Shown: positions 27,240 to 36,160 of the stretch, in pieces
Layout of the letters: every line of letters begins with the position of its first letter
Position numbering within the stretch: the stretch's first letter is position 1
Position numbers and translations under genes: made by a program
Notes under the pieces: generated by a model
The model's input: the letters and a program-made list of their open reading frames with translations, nothing else
Database searches by the model: none
What the model was told of the DNA's origin: nothing
DNA from: Bryobacter sp.
GTDB lineage: Bacteria > Acidobacteriota > Terriglobia > Bryobacterales > Bryobacteraceae
Direction: 5' to 3'
NCBI GenBank assembly: GCA_022843605.1
Contig: JALHNI010000006.1
Span: 31,072 to 95,071, forward strand
Length of the DNA: 64,000 nt

Positions 27240-28935
27240 AAAGCAAGAATTCTCAATGGAGCGCAACCTGCTCCTGTTTTTCGTCATTGCCGGCGGAATC
27301 CTCTACTTCTCGTCGTCGCTGTTTCCCCCGGCGGTGCCGCCGAAGCCCACTAAGAAAGAGGCTCCCCAGGCCGCCGCTCAGCCTCCGGCCGCCACGTCTG
27401 CTGTTCCACCCAGCCCGACCACGGTTTCGCAGACGCCCCCGGTGAACGCCGTCGTGGGCACCAAGGAACAGATCCTCGAAGTCGACACCGATGTCCACAA
27501 GGTCCGTTTCTCCACCCGTGGTGGCGTGGTGCTGTCGTGGCAGTTGAAGAAGTACAAGGACACCAACGGCAAGCCACTGGAGCTGGTGCAGCCCAACGGC
27601 GCCGCCGCCCATGGCTATCCGATGGGCCTCGTCTTCACCGAAAAATTCCCCGGCAACGATCCCAACAAAGTGATTTTCGCCCACCGCTTCCCCAGCGAGG
27701 GCTTCCAGACGATCGAGTTCGAATACGCTGACTCGAACCTGCGAGCCAAAAAGAAGTTTGTCTTCCAGAAAAGCGACTACCGTGTGCAAGTGTCCACCGA
27801 GGCCTTCGTTTCCGGGCAACCCGTCGCGCACAACGTCTCCTGGCGGGGCGGTTTCGGCGACGCGACTGTCGCCGCACCTTCCGGCTTTATCCACTCCATT
27901 CACATGACCGGGCCGGACGCCACCAAAGGCGAAGGCATCATGGGCAGCTTGCAGGATCCGCGCGGCCAGCTGATCGTCCGCGACGGCAAAGCCGGCGCCG
28001 AGGGCAAAGTCGTCGAGCGCGGCCAGTTCGCCTTCGCCGGCGTTGAGGATTCCTACTTCGCCGCCGTCTTCTTCCCGAAACAGAGCGGGCAGGTGATGGA
28101 ACTCCGCACCTATTCCGACATCGTGAAACAGATTGTCGATAACGCTGAGGAACCGCACGCGGGAGTCTCCGTCGGCGGCAACCCCGCGAACGACTTCACG
28201 CTCTTCGTCGGGCCCAAAGACGTCGACATTCTTCGTGCCACCGATCCGAAGCTCGAGCGGATCATCGACTGGGGCGCATGGCTCGGTTGGCTCGCCAAGC
28301 CGCTGTTCTCCGGCCTCGTGATCGTCCATAACTGGGTGAAGGGTTTCACGCCCAACCACTCCTACGGCTGGGCCATCGTCATCGTCACGGTGATGATCAA
28401 CATGGCCTTGCTCCCGCTGAAGATCACCAGCTTGAAGTCGGCCAAGAAGATGCAGTCGATTCAGCCGGAGTTCCAGAAGATCAACAAGAAGTACGAGGGG
28501 CTGAGCATGAAGGACCCTCGGATGACGCAGAAGAACGAAGAGGTGATGGCCCTCTACAAGAAGCACGGGGTGAACCCGGCGGGCGGCTGCATTCCGCTGC
28601 TGATTCAGATGCCGTTTCTCTTTGCCTTTCTCACCGTGCTCAACGTCGCGATTCAGATGCGCGGCGCGCAGTTCCTATGGGTGACTGACTTATCGCGACC
28701 GGAGACAATTCCGGTTCGCTTGTTACCGCTGCTCATGGTGGGTACCCAGTTTTTGCTGCAAAAGATGACCCCCACGAGCCCGGGAATGGACCCGGCTCAA
28801 GCCCGCATGATGATGTTCATGCCGGTGATGTTCCTGTTCTTCTTCTACAGCGCCTCAAGCGGCTTGGTACTATATTGGCTTGTTGGCAACTTAATTGCGA
28901 TCGCACAGCAATGGTTTTTTAATCGCTTCCTTTAG
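27229..28935 (+). CDS. yidC: Membrane protein insertase YidC
   Basis: 568 residues. An N-terminal helix (RNLLLFFVIAGGILYF), a Pro-rich linker, a large periplasmic beta domain (residues ~80-330, with GGVVLSWQLKKYKD), then the conserved 60KD_IMP region (SYGWAIVIVTVMINMALLPLK; QPEFQKINKKYEG; NPAGGCIPLLIQMPFLFAF; a C-terminal helix). It inserts and folds inner-membrane proteins alone or with SecYEG. Typical gram-negative length. It overlaps yidD by 11 nt and is followed by khpB, the conserved order. Confidence 0.95.
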   Translation: MADKKQEFSMERNLLLFFVIAGGILYFSSSLFPPAVPPKPTKKEAPQAAAQPPAATSAVPPSPTTVSQTPPVNAVVGTKEQILEVDTDVHKVRFSTRGGVVLSWQLKKYKDTNGKPLELVQPNGAAAHGYPMGLVFTEKFPGNDPNKVIFAHRFPSEGFQTIEFEYADSNLRAKKKFVFQKSDYRVQVSTEAFVSGQPVAHNVSWRGGFGDATVAAPSGFIHSIHMTGPDATKGEGIMGSLQDPRGQLIVRDGKAGAEGKVVERGQFAFAGVEDSYFAAVFFPKQSGQVMELRTYSDIVKQIVDNAEEPHAGVSVGGNPANDFTLFVGPKDVDILRATDPKLERIIDWGAWLGWLAKPLFSGLVIVHNWVKGFTPNHSYGWAIVIVTVMINMALLPLKITSLKSAKKMQSIQPEFQKINKKYEGLSMKDPRMTQKNEEVMALYKKHGVNPAGGCIPLLIQMPFLFAFLTVLNVAIQMRGAQFLWVTDLSRPETIPVRLLPLLMVGTQFLLQKMTPTSPGMDPAQARMMMFMPVMFLFFFYSASSGLVLYWLVGNLIAIAQQWFFNRFL

Positions 28936-28942
28936 AGGTCCA

Positions 28943-29704
28943 ATGTCCGAGAAAAAATACGCGAACGACACGGCACGAGAACAGATCCTGGCGTTTCTGG
29001 ATCAGACCGTCGACAACATGGGCCTCGATCTCGATGCCGACTTTGCCGATCCCGATCAGAGCATCCAGTATTTCGAGAATCCGGAACTGGTCGTCGACTT
29101 CATCGGTGATGACGCCGAAATGCTCCTCGAAAACAAGGCGGAGTTACTGCTCGCCCTGGAGCACCTGACCATGGAGATGCTGCGGGTGCCGCCCGAAGAC
29201 CACTCCCTGATCTGCTTCGACACCAACGACTATCGCCGCCTGCGGATCGAAGAATTGCGGATGAGCGCCGCCTCCGCCGCGGAGCGCGTGAAAAAGAGCG
29301 GACAGCCGTTCCTGTTCTCTTCGATGAACAGTCGCGAACGCCGCATTCTGCACTTGGCCCTGCGTGAAGAAACCGACCTGCGGAGCGAGAGCATCGGCGT
29401 CGGGTCGCTGCGTCAAGTCGTCGTGCTACCCAAGGACGCGCCGTTACCGGCTGCGCCTCCCCCGCCCGCCTTCCGGCCCCCGCCCATCCGCGGCTTTGCC
29501 GCAACGGCGACGCCGGGCTGGAAGCCGGAGCCGCCTGCTGAGGATCGCGGCGACCGTGGCCGCGGCGGATTCCGCGGTGGACGTGACGGAGATCGCCGTG
29601 GCGGCGGTGGTGGCGGCGGTGGTTTCCGTGGCCGCCCCGGCGGCGGTGGCGGCGGACGTCCCGGTGGCGGCGGCGGTGGCCGCGGCGCACCTCGGGGCCG
29701 CTAA
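28943..29704 (+). CDS. khpB: RNA-binding protein KhpB/Jag (KH-R3H) with an RGG-like glycine-rich tail
   Basis: 253 residues from ATG 28943 (GAGG upstream). A KH domain (residues ~30-100, [21 protein letters not shown]) and an R3H domain (about 115-163, [12 protein letters not shown] with the RxxxH pair at R133/H137, ending RQVVVLPK) identify KhpB/Jag, an RNA chaperone next to yidC in most bacteria. The final ~75 residues are Pro-rich, then an arginine/glycine tail ([14 protein letters not shown]...), not usual for the family. Its TAA overlaps the rlmN TAG by the CTAA motif. Confidence 0.9.
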   Translation: MSEKKYANDTAREQILAFLDQTVDNMGLDLDADFADPDQSIQYFENPELVVDFIGDDAEMLLENKAELLLALEHLTMEMLRVPPEDHSLICFDTNDYRRLRIEELRMSAASAAERVKKSGQPFLFSSMNSRERRILHLALREETDLRSESIGVGSLRQVVVLPKDAPLPAAPPPPAFRPPPIRGFAATATPGWKPEPPAEDRGDRGRGGFRGGRDGDRRGGGGGGGGFRGRPGGGGGGRPGGGGGGRGAPRGR

Positions 29705-30759
29705 CCGACCGTGACCAATTCCTGACTCGACATCCGCTTTAACTGCCCGCAAGCCGCGTAGATATCCCGTCCACGCGGCTTTCGCAGGTAACAGGGCACC
29801 TGCTCCCGCACAATGCGCTGAAACGACGCGACGCGCTCCTCAGTGGGTGTGCCATAAGCGATTCCCGGGCCAGGATTCAGGGCGATCAGGTTCACTTTGC
29901 AGTTCAACCCTCCCAACAATTGCACGACACGCCGGGCATCCTCGTCGCTGTCGTTTACGTCTTTCAACAACACATACTCGAACGTGAGCCGTTCGTCCTT
30001 CCGGAGCGGGTACCGGCGGCAGGCCTCCATCAGGTCGGCCAGATGATACTTCTTCGTGATCGGCATGATCTCGCGCCGCTGGGCTTCGTAGCTGGCGTTC
30101 AGCGAGATGGCCAGGCGCGGCCGAATCGCTTCCTTGCCGAGCTCTTCCATTTTGGGAATGATGCCCGAAGTGGAGAGCGTGATGCGCTTCGGCGCGATGC
30201 CGATGACCCCGGTAAGCAGGCGGGTTGCCTTCAGAACATTGGGCAGGTTGAGCAGGGGCTCACCCATGCCCATCAGCACCAGATTCAATCGGCGGTCACC
30301 CGGCGCAAGTTCGTTGTGTTCCATCACGAGCAGCACTTGCGCCACGATCTCACCAGCGGTGAGGTTGCGTTCGAGGCCCATCAGCGCCGTGAGGCAGAAC
30401 TTACAATCCACCGGACAGCCTACTTGCGACGAGATGCAGATGGTGTCGCGGTCGTCCTGGGGCATCAGCACGGTTTCGATGGTCCGGCCGTCCGCCATAT
30501 CCAGCAGATAACGGCGGGTGCCGTCGCTCGAGTCAAAGCGCTGGTTGACGTTGGGCAAGCCGAGGGGCAAATCCGCCTTAAGGCGCTGGCGCAAGGCGGC
30601 CGGCAAGGACGTCATCCGGTCATAGTCGAGGATGCGTTTGGTGTACACATACTCGAAGATCTGGCGAGCCCGGTAGGCGGGCTCGGGTTTCACGGCCTGC
30701 TCAAGTTCGGGGAGGTCCATCCCGATGACGGACCGAAATTGAGGATTGACCGCGTTCAT
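29701..30759 (-). CDS. rlmN: 23S rRNA (adenine(2503)-C(2))-methyltransferase RlmN
   Basis: 352 residues. A radical SAM enzyme with the CxxxCxxC cluster at C115, C119 and C122 (GCPVDCKFC) and the catalytic C337 near the end (AACGQL). The [20 protein letters not shown] and ISLNASYE segments are family-specific. It methylates A2503 of 23S rRNA and A37 of some tRNAs via a methylated cysteine. Length and domain order are normal. It is convergent with khpB and 22 nt upstream of the tpiA stop side, on the same strand as tpiA. Confidence 0.95.
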   Translation of the reverse strand: MNAVNPQFRSVIGMDLPELEQAVKPEPAYRARQIFEYVYTKRILDYDRMTSLPAALRQRLKADLPLGLPNVNQRFDSSDGTRRYLLDMADGRTIETVLMPQDDRDTICISSQVGCPVDCKFCLTALMGLERNLTAGEIVAQVLLVMEHNELAPGDRRLNLVLMGMGEPLLNLPNVLKATRLLTGVIGIAPKRITLSTSGIIPKMEELGKEAIRPRLAISLNASYEAQRREIMPITKKYHLADLMEACRRYPLRKDERLTFEYVLLKDVNDSDEDARRVVQLLGGLNCKVNLIALNPGPGIAYGTPTEERVASFQRIVREQVPCYLRKPRGRDIYAACGQLKRMSSQELVTVG

Positions 30760-30781
30760 TCATCCAGTGTGACAGACAGAA

Positions 30782-31531
30782 CTAGAAATTGACGATTCCG
30801 GCGAAGGAGTTTGGCTCGAGGCTGGCGCCGCCCACCAGGCCGCCATCGATCTCGGGCTGGGCCATCAGCCCCTTGATGTTGTCCGGCTTCACGCTGCCGC
30901 CATAGAGGATGCGCATGGCCTGGGCGGCGTCGCGGCCGTAGTGGGCCTCGCAGTAGCCGCGGAGGGCACGGTGAGCGTCGGCGGCAATCTCAGGCGTCGC
31001 CACCTTGCCGGTGCCGATCGCCCAGACGGGCTCATAGGCGATGACGATCCGCGCGAACTGCTCCGGGGTGAGGCCAGCGATACCGCCATCGAACTGGGTC
31101 TTGAGGACATCGTTGGTGCGGCCCGATTCACGCTCGGCGAGCAATTCGCCGACACAGACGATCGGCGTAAGGCCGGCATCGAGAGCAGCAATGGTGCGTT
31201 TAAGAACGGTTTCGTCGGTTTCGCCGAAGAACTGGCGGCGTTCGCTGTGCCCGACAATCACGTATTGGCAACCGATGGCCCTGAGCATGGGGCCGGAGAT
31301 CTCACCGGTAAATGCGCCGTCCTTGGCCCAATGCAGGTTCTGTCCGCCGATGCCGACCTTGGAGCCCTGGGTGGCGGCAACGGCCGCCGGGAGGTCGATG
31401 AAGGGGGCGCAGATCGCCACTTCAGCGTGCTGGGCTTCGGCGACCAGGGGCAGAAACTTTTCAAAGAACGCCGTGGTCTCCACCGGGGTCTTAAACATCT
31501 TCCAGTTGCCGGCCATGATTGGTTTTCGCAT
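30782..31531 (-). CDS. tpiA: Triosephosphate isomerase
   Basis: 249 residues. Interconverts dihydroxyacetone phosphate and glyceraldehyde-3-phosphate. Family residues are all visible: N9 and K11 (AGNWKM), catalytic His in IVGHSERR, the Glu in AYEPVWAIGTGK followed by flexible loop 6 (GTGKVAT), and GGSVKPDN phosphate binding. The start is set at 31531 because MRKPIMAGNWK is the family beginning; a TTG at 31552 is not needed. It lies 22 nt upstream of rlmN on the same strand. Confidence 0.96.
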   Translation of the reverse strand: MRKPIMAGNWKMFKTPVETTAFFEKFLPLVAEAQHAEVAICAPFIDLPAAVAATQGSKVGIGGQNLHWAKDGAFTGEISGPMLRAIGCQYVIVGHSERRQFFGETDETVLKRTIAALDAGLTPIVCVGELLAERESGRTNDVLKTQFDGGIAGLTPEQFARIVIAYEPVWAIGTGKVATPEIAADAHRALRGYCEAHYGRDAAQAMRILYGGSVKPDNIKGLMAQPEIDGGLVGGASLEPNSFAGIVNF

Positions 31532-31882
31532 TGAGATTCCAGTGTAAGCCAATGAAGCGCATTACGAAACAAAGCCAATTTTCCGATTTGGCGCTTCTTT
31601 TGTTCAGGTTGCGAAGGTCCGCAAGATCAGGATAGCGCGGCGGCCCAAGGCCAGAAGACGCCAAATGCGACTAAGCATATGATAACAAGAGAGATCGGCG
31701 ACGGACAATCGAAGTGACTGTTGGGACGCCGACCCGATGACGTGAATTCTGAGAGGGGTGGTTCTTTTCTTTTTAACGACTTAGCGCCCAGTGGACCGAG
31801 CGATCGCTTGACGGCGGGGGAGACTCATCGTGGGAGGCGTGTATCTGCACACTTCCCAACACTTTATCGGGAGATCGAGAGT
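31532..31882. other. 351-bp divergent spacer between tpiA and a small hypothetical gene
   Basis: It holds the upstream regions of two divergent genes. No -35/-10 pair of good quality was found on either strand. A polypyrimidine stretch (TTCTTTTCTTTTT) lies near 31762-31776, and AT-rich ATAACAAGAGAGA sits near 31680. A plus-strand frame starting at 31721 continues into the downstream gene but has no RBS and looks non-coding. Confidence 0.4.
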
Positions 31883-32146
31883 ATGAACCAGGAAGAATGT
31901 GTTCGCGAAACCCTCGATTCCGTCGAGAGCCTGATCCAGGGCCTGCGGAATCAGATGGATACGGAGTTGCCCAAGCCGTCGGTGGCCGACTATCTGCGGC
32001 TGGTGCAACTGCGGCTGGACTTGAGCAAGGAGCACGAGAAACACGACCGGCGGCCCTTGCATGTGCGGTGGGTGAGCGACGAGTCGACGCCGGAGCCGGA
32101 CCCGGATCCGACAGTACCTTGGCCGGGGGACGAGAGCCTGGATTAG
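31883..32146 (+). CDS. Small acidic hypothetical protein
   Basis: 87 residues from ATG 31883 (GGGAGATCGAGAG upstream). It is rich in Glu/Leu, with a helical segment LRLVQLRLDLSKEHEKHD, and ends in a Pro/Asp-rich tail (TPEPDPDPTVPWPGDE). No family was recognised. It reads against the exported hydrolase gene and ends within a shared hairpin. Confidence 0.55.
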   Translation: MNQEECVRETLDSVESLIQGLRNQMDTELPKPSVADYLRLVQLRLDLSKEHEKHDRRPLHVRWVSDESTPEPDPDPTVPWPGDESLD

Positions 32147-32206
32147 CCCCAGCAGGAGGCGGGGATGCTGCGGATACTCACGCTGCGGCATCCCCCTGCT
32201 AGGGCT
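32145..32206. terminator. Bidirectional hairpin between two convergent genes
   Basis: The left arm (32145-32168, AGCCC..AGCAGG..GGGATGC) pairs with the right arm (32188-32206) over about 18 base pairs, with a mismatch and a short bulge. The stops of both convergent genes lie in it: TAG at 32144-32146 on the plus strand and TAG at 32199-32201 on the minus strand. There is no strong T-tract, so it may slow or end transcription from both sides with Rho. Confidence 0.6.
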
Positions 32207-33890
32207 TCAGGAGCGCGAGCGCCGCCGTGAGGCCGCCAGCGCGTTGGATCCCGGGTACGAAGAAATCGTCGAGGAAGTCCTGGTCAGTCCCTTTGAAGTT
32301 GCCCAGCGGGGCGTCGAGCTTCACCTTCACCGGGGACATGGCGGCGGCGAAGGTACACCAGACGGCCGCAACCTCTGTGCAGCGCAGTTCAATCGGCGTG
32401 GGGGATTGGGCATGGAGGTAATTGATGGCGGTGACGATGTCCTGGACACGGTTGGCGTCGTCAGAGCGATTAAAGGTGAGGTGATACTTTTTGGGGCTTT
32501 CGCGGCGTGCCTTGCTACGGCCCGTCTGGAATGTGGTGAGCAGCAAAGCCGCCTCCTTGGGTGCGGTGGCCTCGGTGGCGCCGGTGGGGTGGACGACGAT
32601 GGTGCGCGGGTTGGAGCCGGTTTGAATGGCAGTGACGCGGTCTCCGCGGCCTTCACGGGACAGCACCGTCAGGTCGCCCTCGGTGGTGCGATTCACTTTG
32701 CTGGAGGTATCGAGCCCAAAGACCAGCGACAGGCGTTCGCGCGAAGGCTGAATCTGCAACTTCGCAGCGCGGATCCATTGCTCAAAAAGCTGATTGTAGG
32801 TCAGCGCGCCGTCGGGCATGTTACGGCGGTGGAGCGCCAGCATGTCAGCCAAGCCTTCCACCGGGAAGGACTTCTCCTTGAACTCCGCCAGATTGCTGGC
32901 ATGAAGGAGATGCTTGGCAAAAAAAGGATACATGGCGTCGCGGCTGGCTTGGTTGTAGTTGTGCGGGGCGTCGATCTGCACGGCTTCGAGCTGGGCAACG
33001 GCGTCATAGAGTTCGTAAACCTTGCGAACGGCCGGCACTTCTTCGGTAAGGTTGTTGCGGGTCCAGTCGCCGGTGGCGGAGACCATCAGCAGCGGGCGCG
33101 GCGCGATCATGGCGCCGAAGTCGACGTTGAAGGTATCGAAGCGAAGGCCGGGAGCGTTCTCGCAGGGGCTACCGCCCTGCATGATGGCCGAGATCATGTT
33201 GACAGGCACGGCAGCCTTGATGCGGTCATCGACGGCGGTGAGCAGGAAGAGCTGAGTGGCTCCGCCGGAAGCGCCGGTGGCACCGAGACGAGCCGGATCG
33301 ACGTCGGGCAGGCTTTCCAGAAAATCGACCGCGCGAATGGAGTTCCACAGTTGAAGGCCAAGCGGGCCGAAGCTCCACAACTGCTCTCGCGGACCACCGA
33401 AGACGTGCGGCGTCTGCAGAGTGTCGTTGTAACCGACCATGTCATAAGCAAAAACAACATAACCCTGGCGAGCGAGATTGACGGCACGGGCCGGAATGGA
33501 GCCGCTCGGCGTATGCTCCAGGCGGCCGTAGCTCCAGTGGCCATGCGGAGAAACGATGCCGGGATGCTTGCCGGGCTTGCCCAGCGGGCGGTAAAGATTA
33601 CCAGCGAGGTAGTATCCGGGCAGGGTTTGGATCAGAACCTTCTCGATGGAATACCCATTACGCTCGAGGCGGCCGAAGATCTCGGGCTTCAGTGGGCTGC
33701 GGTCGGGATAGGGAAGCAGTCCGGCGGCGGAGAGCACCTGCTTTTGCAGGAGGGCGCGACGGGCTTTCCACTCATCCAGGCTGCGGTAGGTGGACGGAGT
33801 GAAATGGGTATCGGTGTGGGGGATGACGGTGTTTCGGGAGTCTTGAGCGAGAAGAGGTAGGAGGAAGAAAGCGGCGAGAAGAAGGCGCAT
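32199..33890 (-). CDS. Exported alpha/beta-hydrolase (acetylxylan-esterase-like)
   Basis: 563 residues. The N-terminal signal (MRLLLAAFFLLPLLAQ) is followed by an alpha/beta-hydrolase domain with the oxyanion region SPHGHWSYG, the nucleophile elbow GATGASGGATQ, the acid in MVSATGDWTRNN and the His in APHNYNQAS. These features resemble the acetylxylan/cephalosporin-C esterase group seen in many polysaccharide-degrading bacteria. The C-terminal ~200 residues have no obvious fold match. The probable substrate is an acylated sugar in the periplasm. Its stop lies in the shared hairpin with the small acidic protein gene. Confidence 0.68.
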   Translation of the reverse strand: MRLLLAAFFLLPLLAQDSRNTVIPHTDTHFTPSTYRSLDEWKARRALLQKQVLSAAGLLPYPDRSPLKPEIFGRLERNGYSIEKVLIQTLPGYYLAGNLYRPLGKPGKHPGIVSPHGHWSYGRLEHTPSGSIPARAVNLARQGYVVFAYDMVGYNDTLQTPHVFGGPREQLWSFGPLGLQLWNSIRAVDFLESLPDVDPARLGATGASGGATQLFLLTAVDDRIKAAVPVNMISAIMQGGSPCENAPGLRFDTFNVDFGAMIAPRPLLMVSATGDWTRNNLTEEVPAVRKVYELYDAVAQLEAVQIDAPHNYNQASRDAMYPFFAKHLLHASNLAEFKEKSFPVEGLADMLALHRRNMPDGALTYNQLFEQWIRAAKLQIQPSRERLSLVFGLDTSSKVNRTTEGDLTVLSREGRGDRVTAIQTGSNPRTIVVHPTGATEATAPKEAALLLTTFQTGRSKARRESPKKYHLTFNRSDDANRVQDIVTAINYLHAQSPTPIELRCTEVAAVWCTFAAAMSPVKVKLDAPLGNFKGTDQDFLDDFFVPGIQRAGGLTAALALLKP

Positions 33891-33980
33891 GGCTGCAACT
33901 CATGCTAGCGGATTCGTGAAGCTTTGCCAAAACCGGGGGGAGATTTGCATCGTAGTGAGAATCATGCGGGACAAACCGCC

Positions 33981-34316
33981 ATGATCCCGGAGCGGATGGC
34001 CGAGTTGCTGGCCGTGCGGGCGTGGGCGGGTTTGTCGCCGGACGAGGCCGGAGAGTTGGAGGAACTTTTGACACAGCACCCGGAAGTGGATGCGCGAGAC
34101 TTCGATGTGGCGATTGAAGCGCTCCAGTTAGAACCGCTACCCGCTTCGCTGCGGGCACGTCTGCTGGACCAAGCCACACGTGAATGGCCGCAGACCAGCA
34201 ACTGGGGACCGTGGGGCAGGCCGAGTTGGTGGGTGGGGGCAGTTCTGGTGGCCGCGCTGCTGGCGCTGGCCACCGGAGAACTGCCTCGTATTTTCGGGCT
34301 TATTGAAGGACGGTAA
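33981..34316 (+). CDS. Small anti-sigma-factor-like membrane protein
   Basis: 111 residues from ATG 33981. An N-terminal cytoplasmic helical region (AELLAVRAWAGLSPDEAGELEELLTQ) resembles the start of anti-sigma or zinc-finger-less regulators, followed by one membrane helix (WWVGAVLVAALLALATG). There is no Cys/His zinc motif and no sigma gene next to it, so the anti-sigma role is a guess. It overlaps the convergent radical SAM gene by 17 nt at its 3' end. Confidence 0.5.
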   Translation: MIPERMAELLAVRAWAGLSPDEAGELEELLTQHPEVDARDFDVAIEALQLEPLPASLRARLLDQATREWPQTSNWGPWGRPSWWVGAVLVAALLALATGELPRIFGLIEGR

Positions 34317-35835
34317 GCGGAGAGCTTTCGCGCTTCGGCATGGCGAGTTCCGGCATGGGTTTGGCGGCGAAGAGCATGCGGGCGGGTTTCACCATCATGC
34401 GAGCCCAACGGTTGGCCGTTTTGCGGCGCGCGCTATCAGTGGAGATGCCGGTATTGGCATACATCTGGCGGTAGAGCTTGGAGATGAGCATGAAAGCGAT
34501 GCGCGATTTCAGGGACTTCACGCAATGGGCACGCTTCCAGATTTCGGGCAGGCTGTAGAAGGAATCCCAAACGCCTTGCGTGCGTTCGCGGATCTCATCC
34601 GAACTCATCGTGGGATGCGGAGTGAACATCTTCGGACGCTTTTCCGCGGGAATCAGCCAGTAACGGGTGATGGGGACGCCGTCGACGCGCTCGACGGAAT
34701 CGCCAAGCCGCTTTTCCCAGCGTTCAAAATCGACAGTACCAGGGAACGGCGTCATCATGACGAACTGGGCGAAAGTAATGTCGGCTTCCTTGGCCATGGC
34801 CGCGGTGGCTTCGAAGCTATCGGGACGGTCAGTCGGAAGGCCGAAGATAAACGAGCCGAGGACGTGCACACCGTGCTTCTTGAAGGTTTGGAGCTGAGCG
34901 GCCAAGCTGGGTCCGCTTTCGTTGAAGTCCTTGAAGACGGCCTTCAGGCCTTCAGCAGTGACGCTTTCCACGCCGACCAGGGCACCCTTAATGCGGGCGG
35001 TGCGCATGGCGTCGAGGAACTGGGGATCTTCAGCGGCTTCCATCGTGATCTGGGTGAAGAAGATCATGTCGTCCGGCAGTTGCGCAAGCGCGGCCATCAG
35101 TTCGAAGCGTTCGGCGCGGAGGCCTTTGAGTTCGGCCACCCGGGGAGCGTTCCCCTGCTTTTCAGCCAGTTCGATATCCGTGAGGGTGACGGGATAGAAG
35201 TTGTCGTCGGCCAGAGCGATAAAACGGTAGCCCGTACGACGCAGTTCGATAATTTCGGAGATGACCTTCTCGACAGCGCGCTGCCGAGGCTTCTGTCCGT
35301 CAGTGCGCCAGACGGAGCAGAACGAGCAATGCTTCGGGCAGCCGCGAACGGTCTGCACGGAGGCCCACATATAGCTCTTGGGGGGCAGGAGGTCCCAACG
35401 GGCCGGCACGAAGCCTTCGCCGCTGACGCGACCGCCGTCGTAGCGCTTCTCCATTTTGCCGGCGACACAATCTTCGATGACTTTGCGCCAAATGACGTCG
35501 CCGTCGCCGCTGACCACGGCATGCGCCATGCCCAAGGTCTCGGCTTCTTCGGGGTAGAGGGTGGCGTGGATACCGCCGTAGATCACCCAGGCGCCGCGAG
35601 CGCGGGCAATCTTGCCGACTTCGAATCCGCGTAAGGCGTTTCCGGTGTGGACGCCAATGCCGACGATGTCGCCGGGCTGGATGGTTTCGGGAACCAGACT
35701 TTCCAGGGTCTCATCAACGATGATGGGATCGCCATAGACTCGAGGCGTAGCCGCAGCCAGCACAAAGAGCCAGCGCGGCGTAATGACGCCGATGCCGAAT
35801 GAAACGTCACTCGGATTTACCAGATGAACACGCAT
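34300..35835 (-). CDS. B12-binding radical SAM protein
   Basis: 511 residues. An N-terminal B12-binding-like domain (residues ~1-130; VGIGVHTGNALRGFEVGK, YGGIHATLYPEEA) is followed by a radical SAM domain with RGCPKHCSFCSVWR. The C-terminal region has LGSFIFGLPTDRPDSF and FVMMTPFPGTVDFE, typical of B12-dependent radical SAM methyltransferases or hopanoid/lipid enzymes (HpnJ/HpnP-like family). The substrate is not identifiable. The start at 35835 has AAGGAG 11 nt upstream, and a TATACT box lies in the spacer beyond. Confidence 0.75.
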   Translation of the reverse strand: MRVHLVNPSDVSFGIGVITPRWLFVLAAATPRVYGDPIIVDETLESLVPETIQPGDIVGIGVHTGNALRGFEVGKIARARGAWVIYGGIHATLYPEEAETLGMAHAVVSGDGDVIWRKVIEDCVAGKMEKRYDGGRVSGEGFVPARWDLLPPKSYMWASVQTVRGCPKHCSFCSVWRTDGQKPRQRAVEKVISEIIELRRTGYRFIALADDNFYPVTLTDIELAEKQGNAPRVAELKGLRAERFELMAALAQLPDDMIFFTQITMEAAEDPQFLDAMRTARIKGALVGVESVTAEGLKAVFKDFNESGPSLAAQLQTFKKHGVHVLGSFIFGLPTDRPDSFEATAAMAKEADITFAQFVMMTPFPGTVDFERWEKRLGDSVERVDGVPITRYWLIPAEKRPKMFTPHPTMSSDEIRERTQGVWDSFYSLPEIWKRAHCVKSLKSRIAFMLISKLYRQMYANTGISTDSARRKTANRWARMMVKPARMLFAAKPMPELAMPKRESSPLTVLQ

Positions 35836-36160
35836 GCGTGGAAATGCTCCTTAGGCAAAAAACCAGGTACCTAAATTCCTGCTTGGTCTTATCGAGTATA
35901 CATTGTTGAAGGCGCCTCATACGCACGGTGCGCCGCGATTCCCCATCCAAAGAGGGGGTCTATACGTAGTTGAGTTTAGTGAGACTTCTAAAATTCATAG
36001 AGAACTCCTGAATCACGAAAACCAGCTTGGCGAACCATGTCATAATGTTGACAGGCGGAGCCGTTGAAAGACGGTTGAAGGTGCAAATTGTTTGACATAA
36101 CAATGGTTTTGCAACCGTTACCGCTCGTGAGGCGTCAGTTGAGGTAGGACGGTTTAACGA
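35836..36160. other. 325-bp divergent spacer between the radical SAM gene and tonB
   Basis: For tonB there are two consensus -35 hexamers, TTGACA at 36048-36053 and TTGACA at 36092-36097, but no good -10 at 16-18 nt. On the minus strand a TATACT box lies near 35890-35900 upstream of the radical SAM gene. A 75-codon minus-strand frame at 35960-36184 crosses the tonB start and looks spurious. Confidence 0.4.

Noticed and set aside
31721..31882. A 54-codon upstream extension of the small acidic protein
   Set aside because: No RBS and its composition is unlike the downstream part; the ATG at 31883 has an acceptable RBS.
32244..33860. A 538-codon plus-strand frame opposite the exported hydrolase
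   Set aside because: Antisense shadow without RBS or domain; the minus-strand gene has a signal peptide and active-site motifs.
36048..36097. Two perfect TTGACA hexamers upstream of tonB as promoters
   Set aside because: No acceptable -10 hexamer at 16-18 nt from either, so I did not call a promoter.
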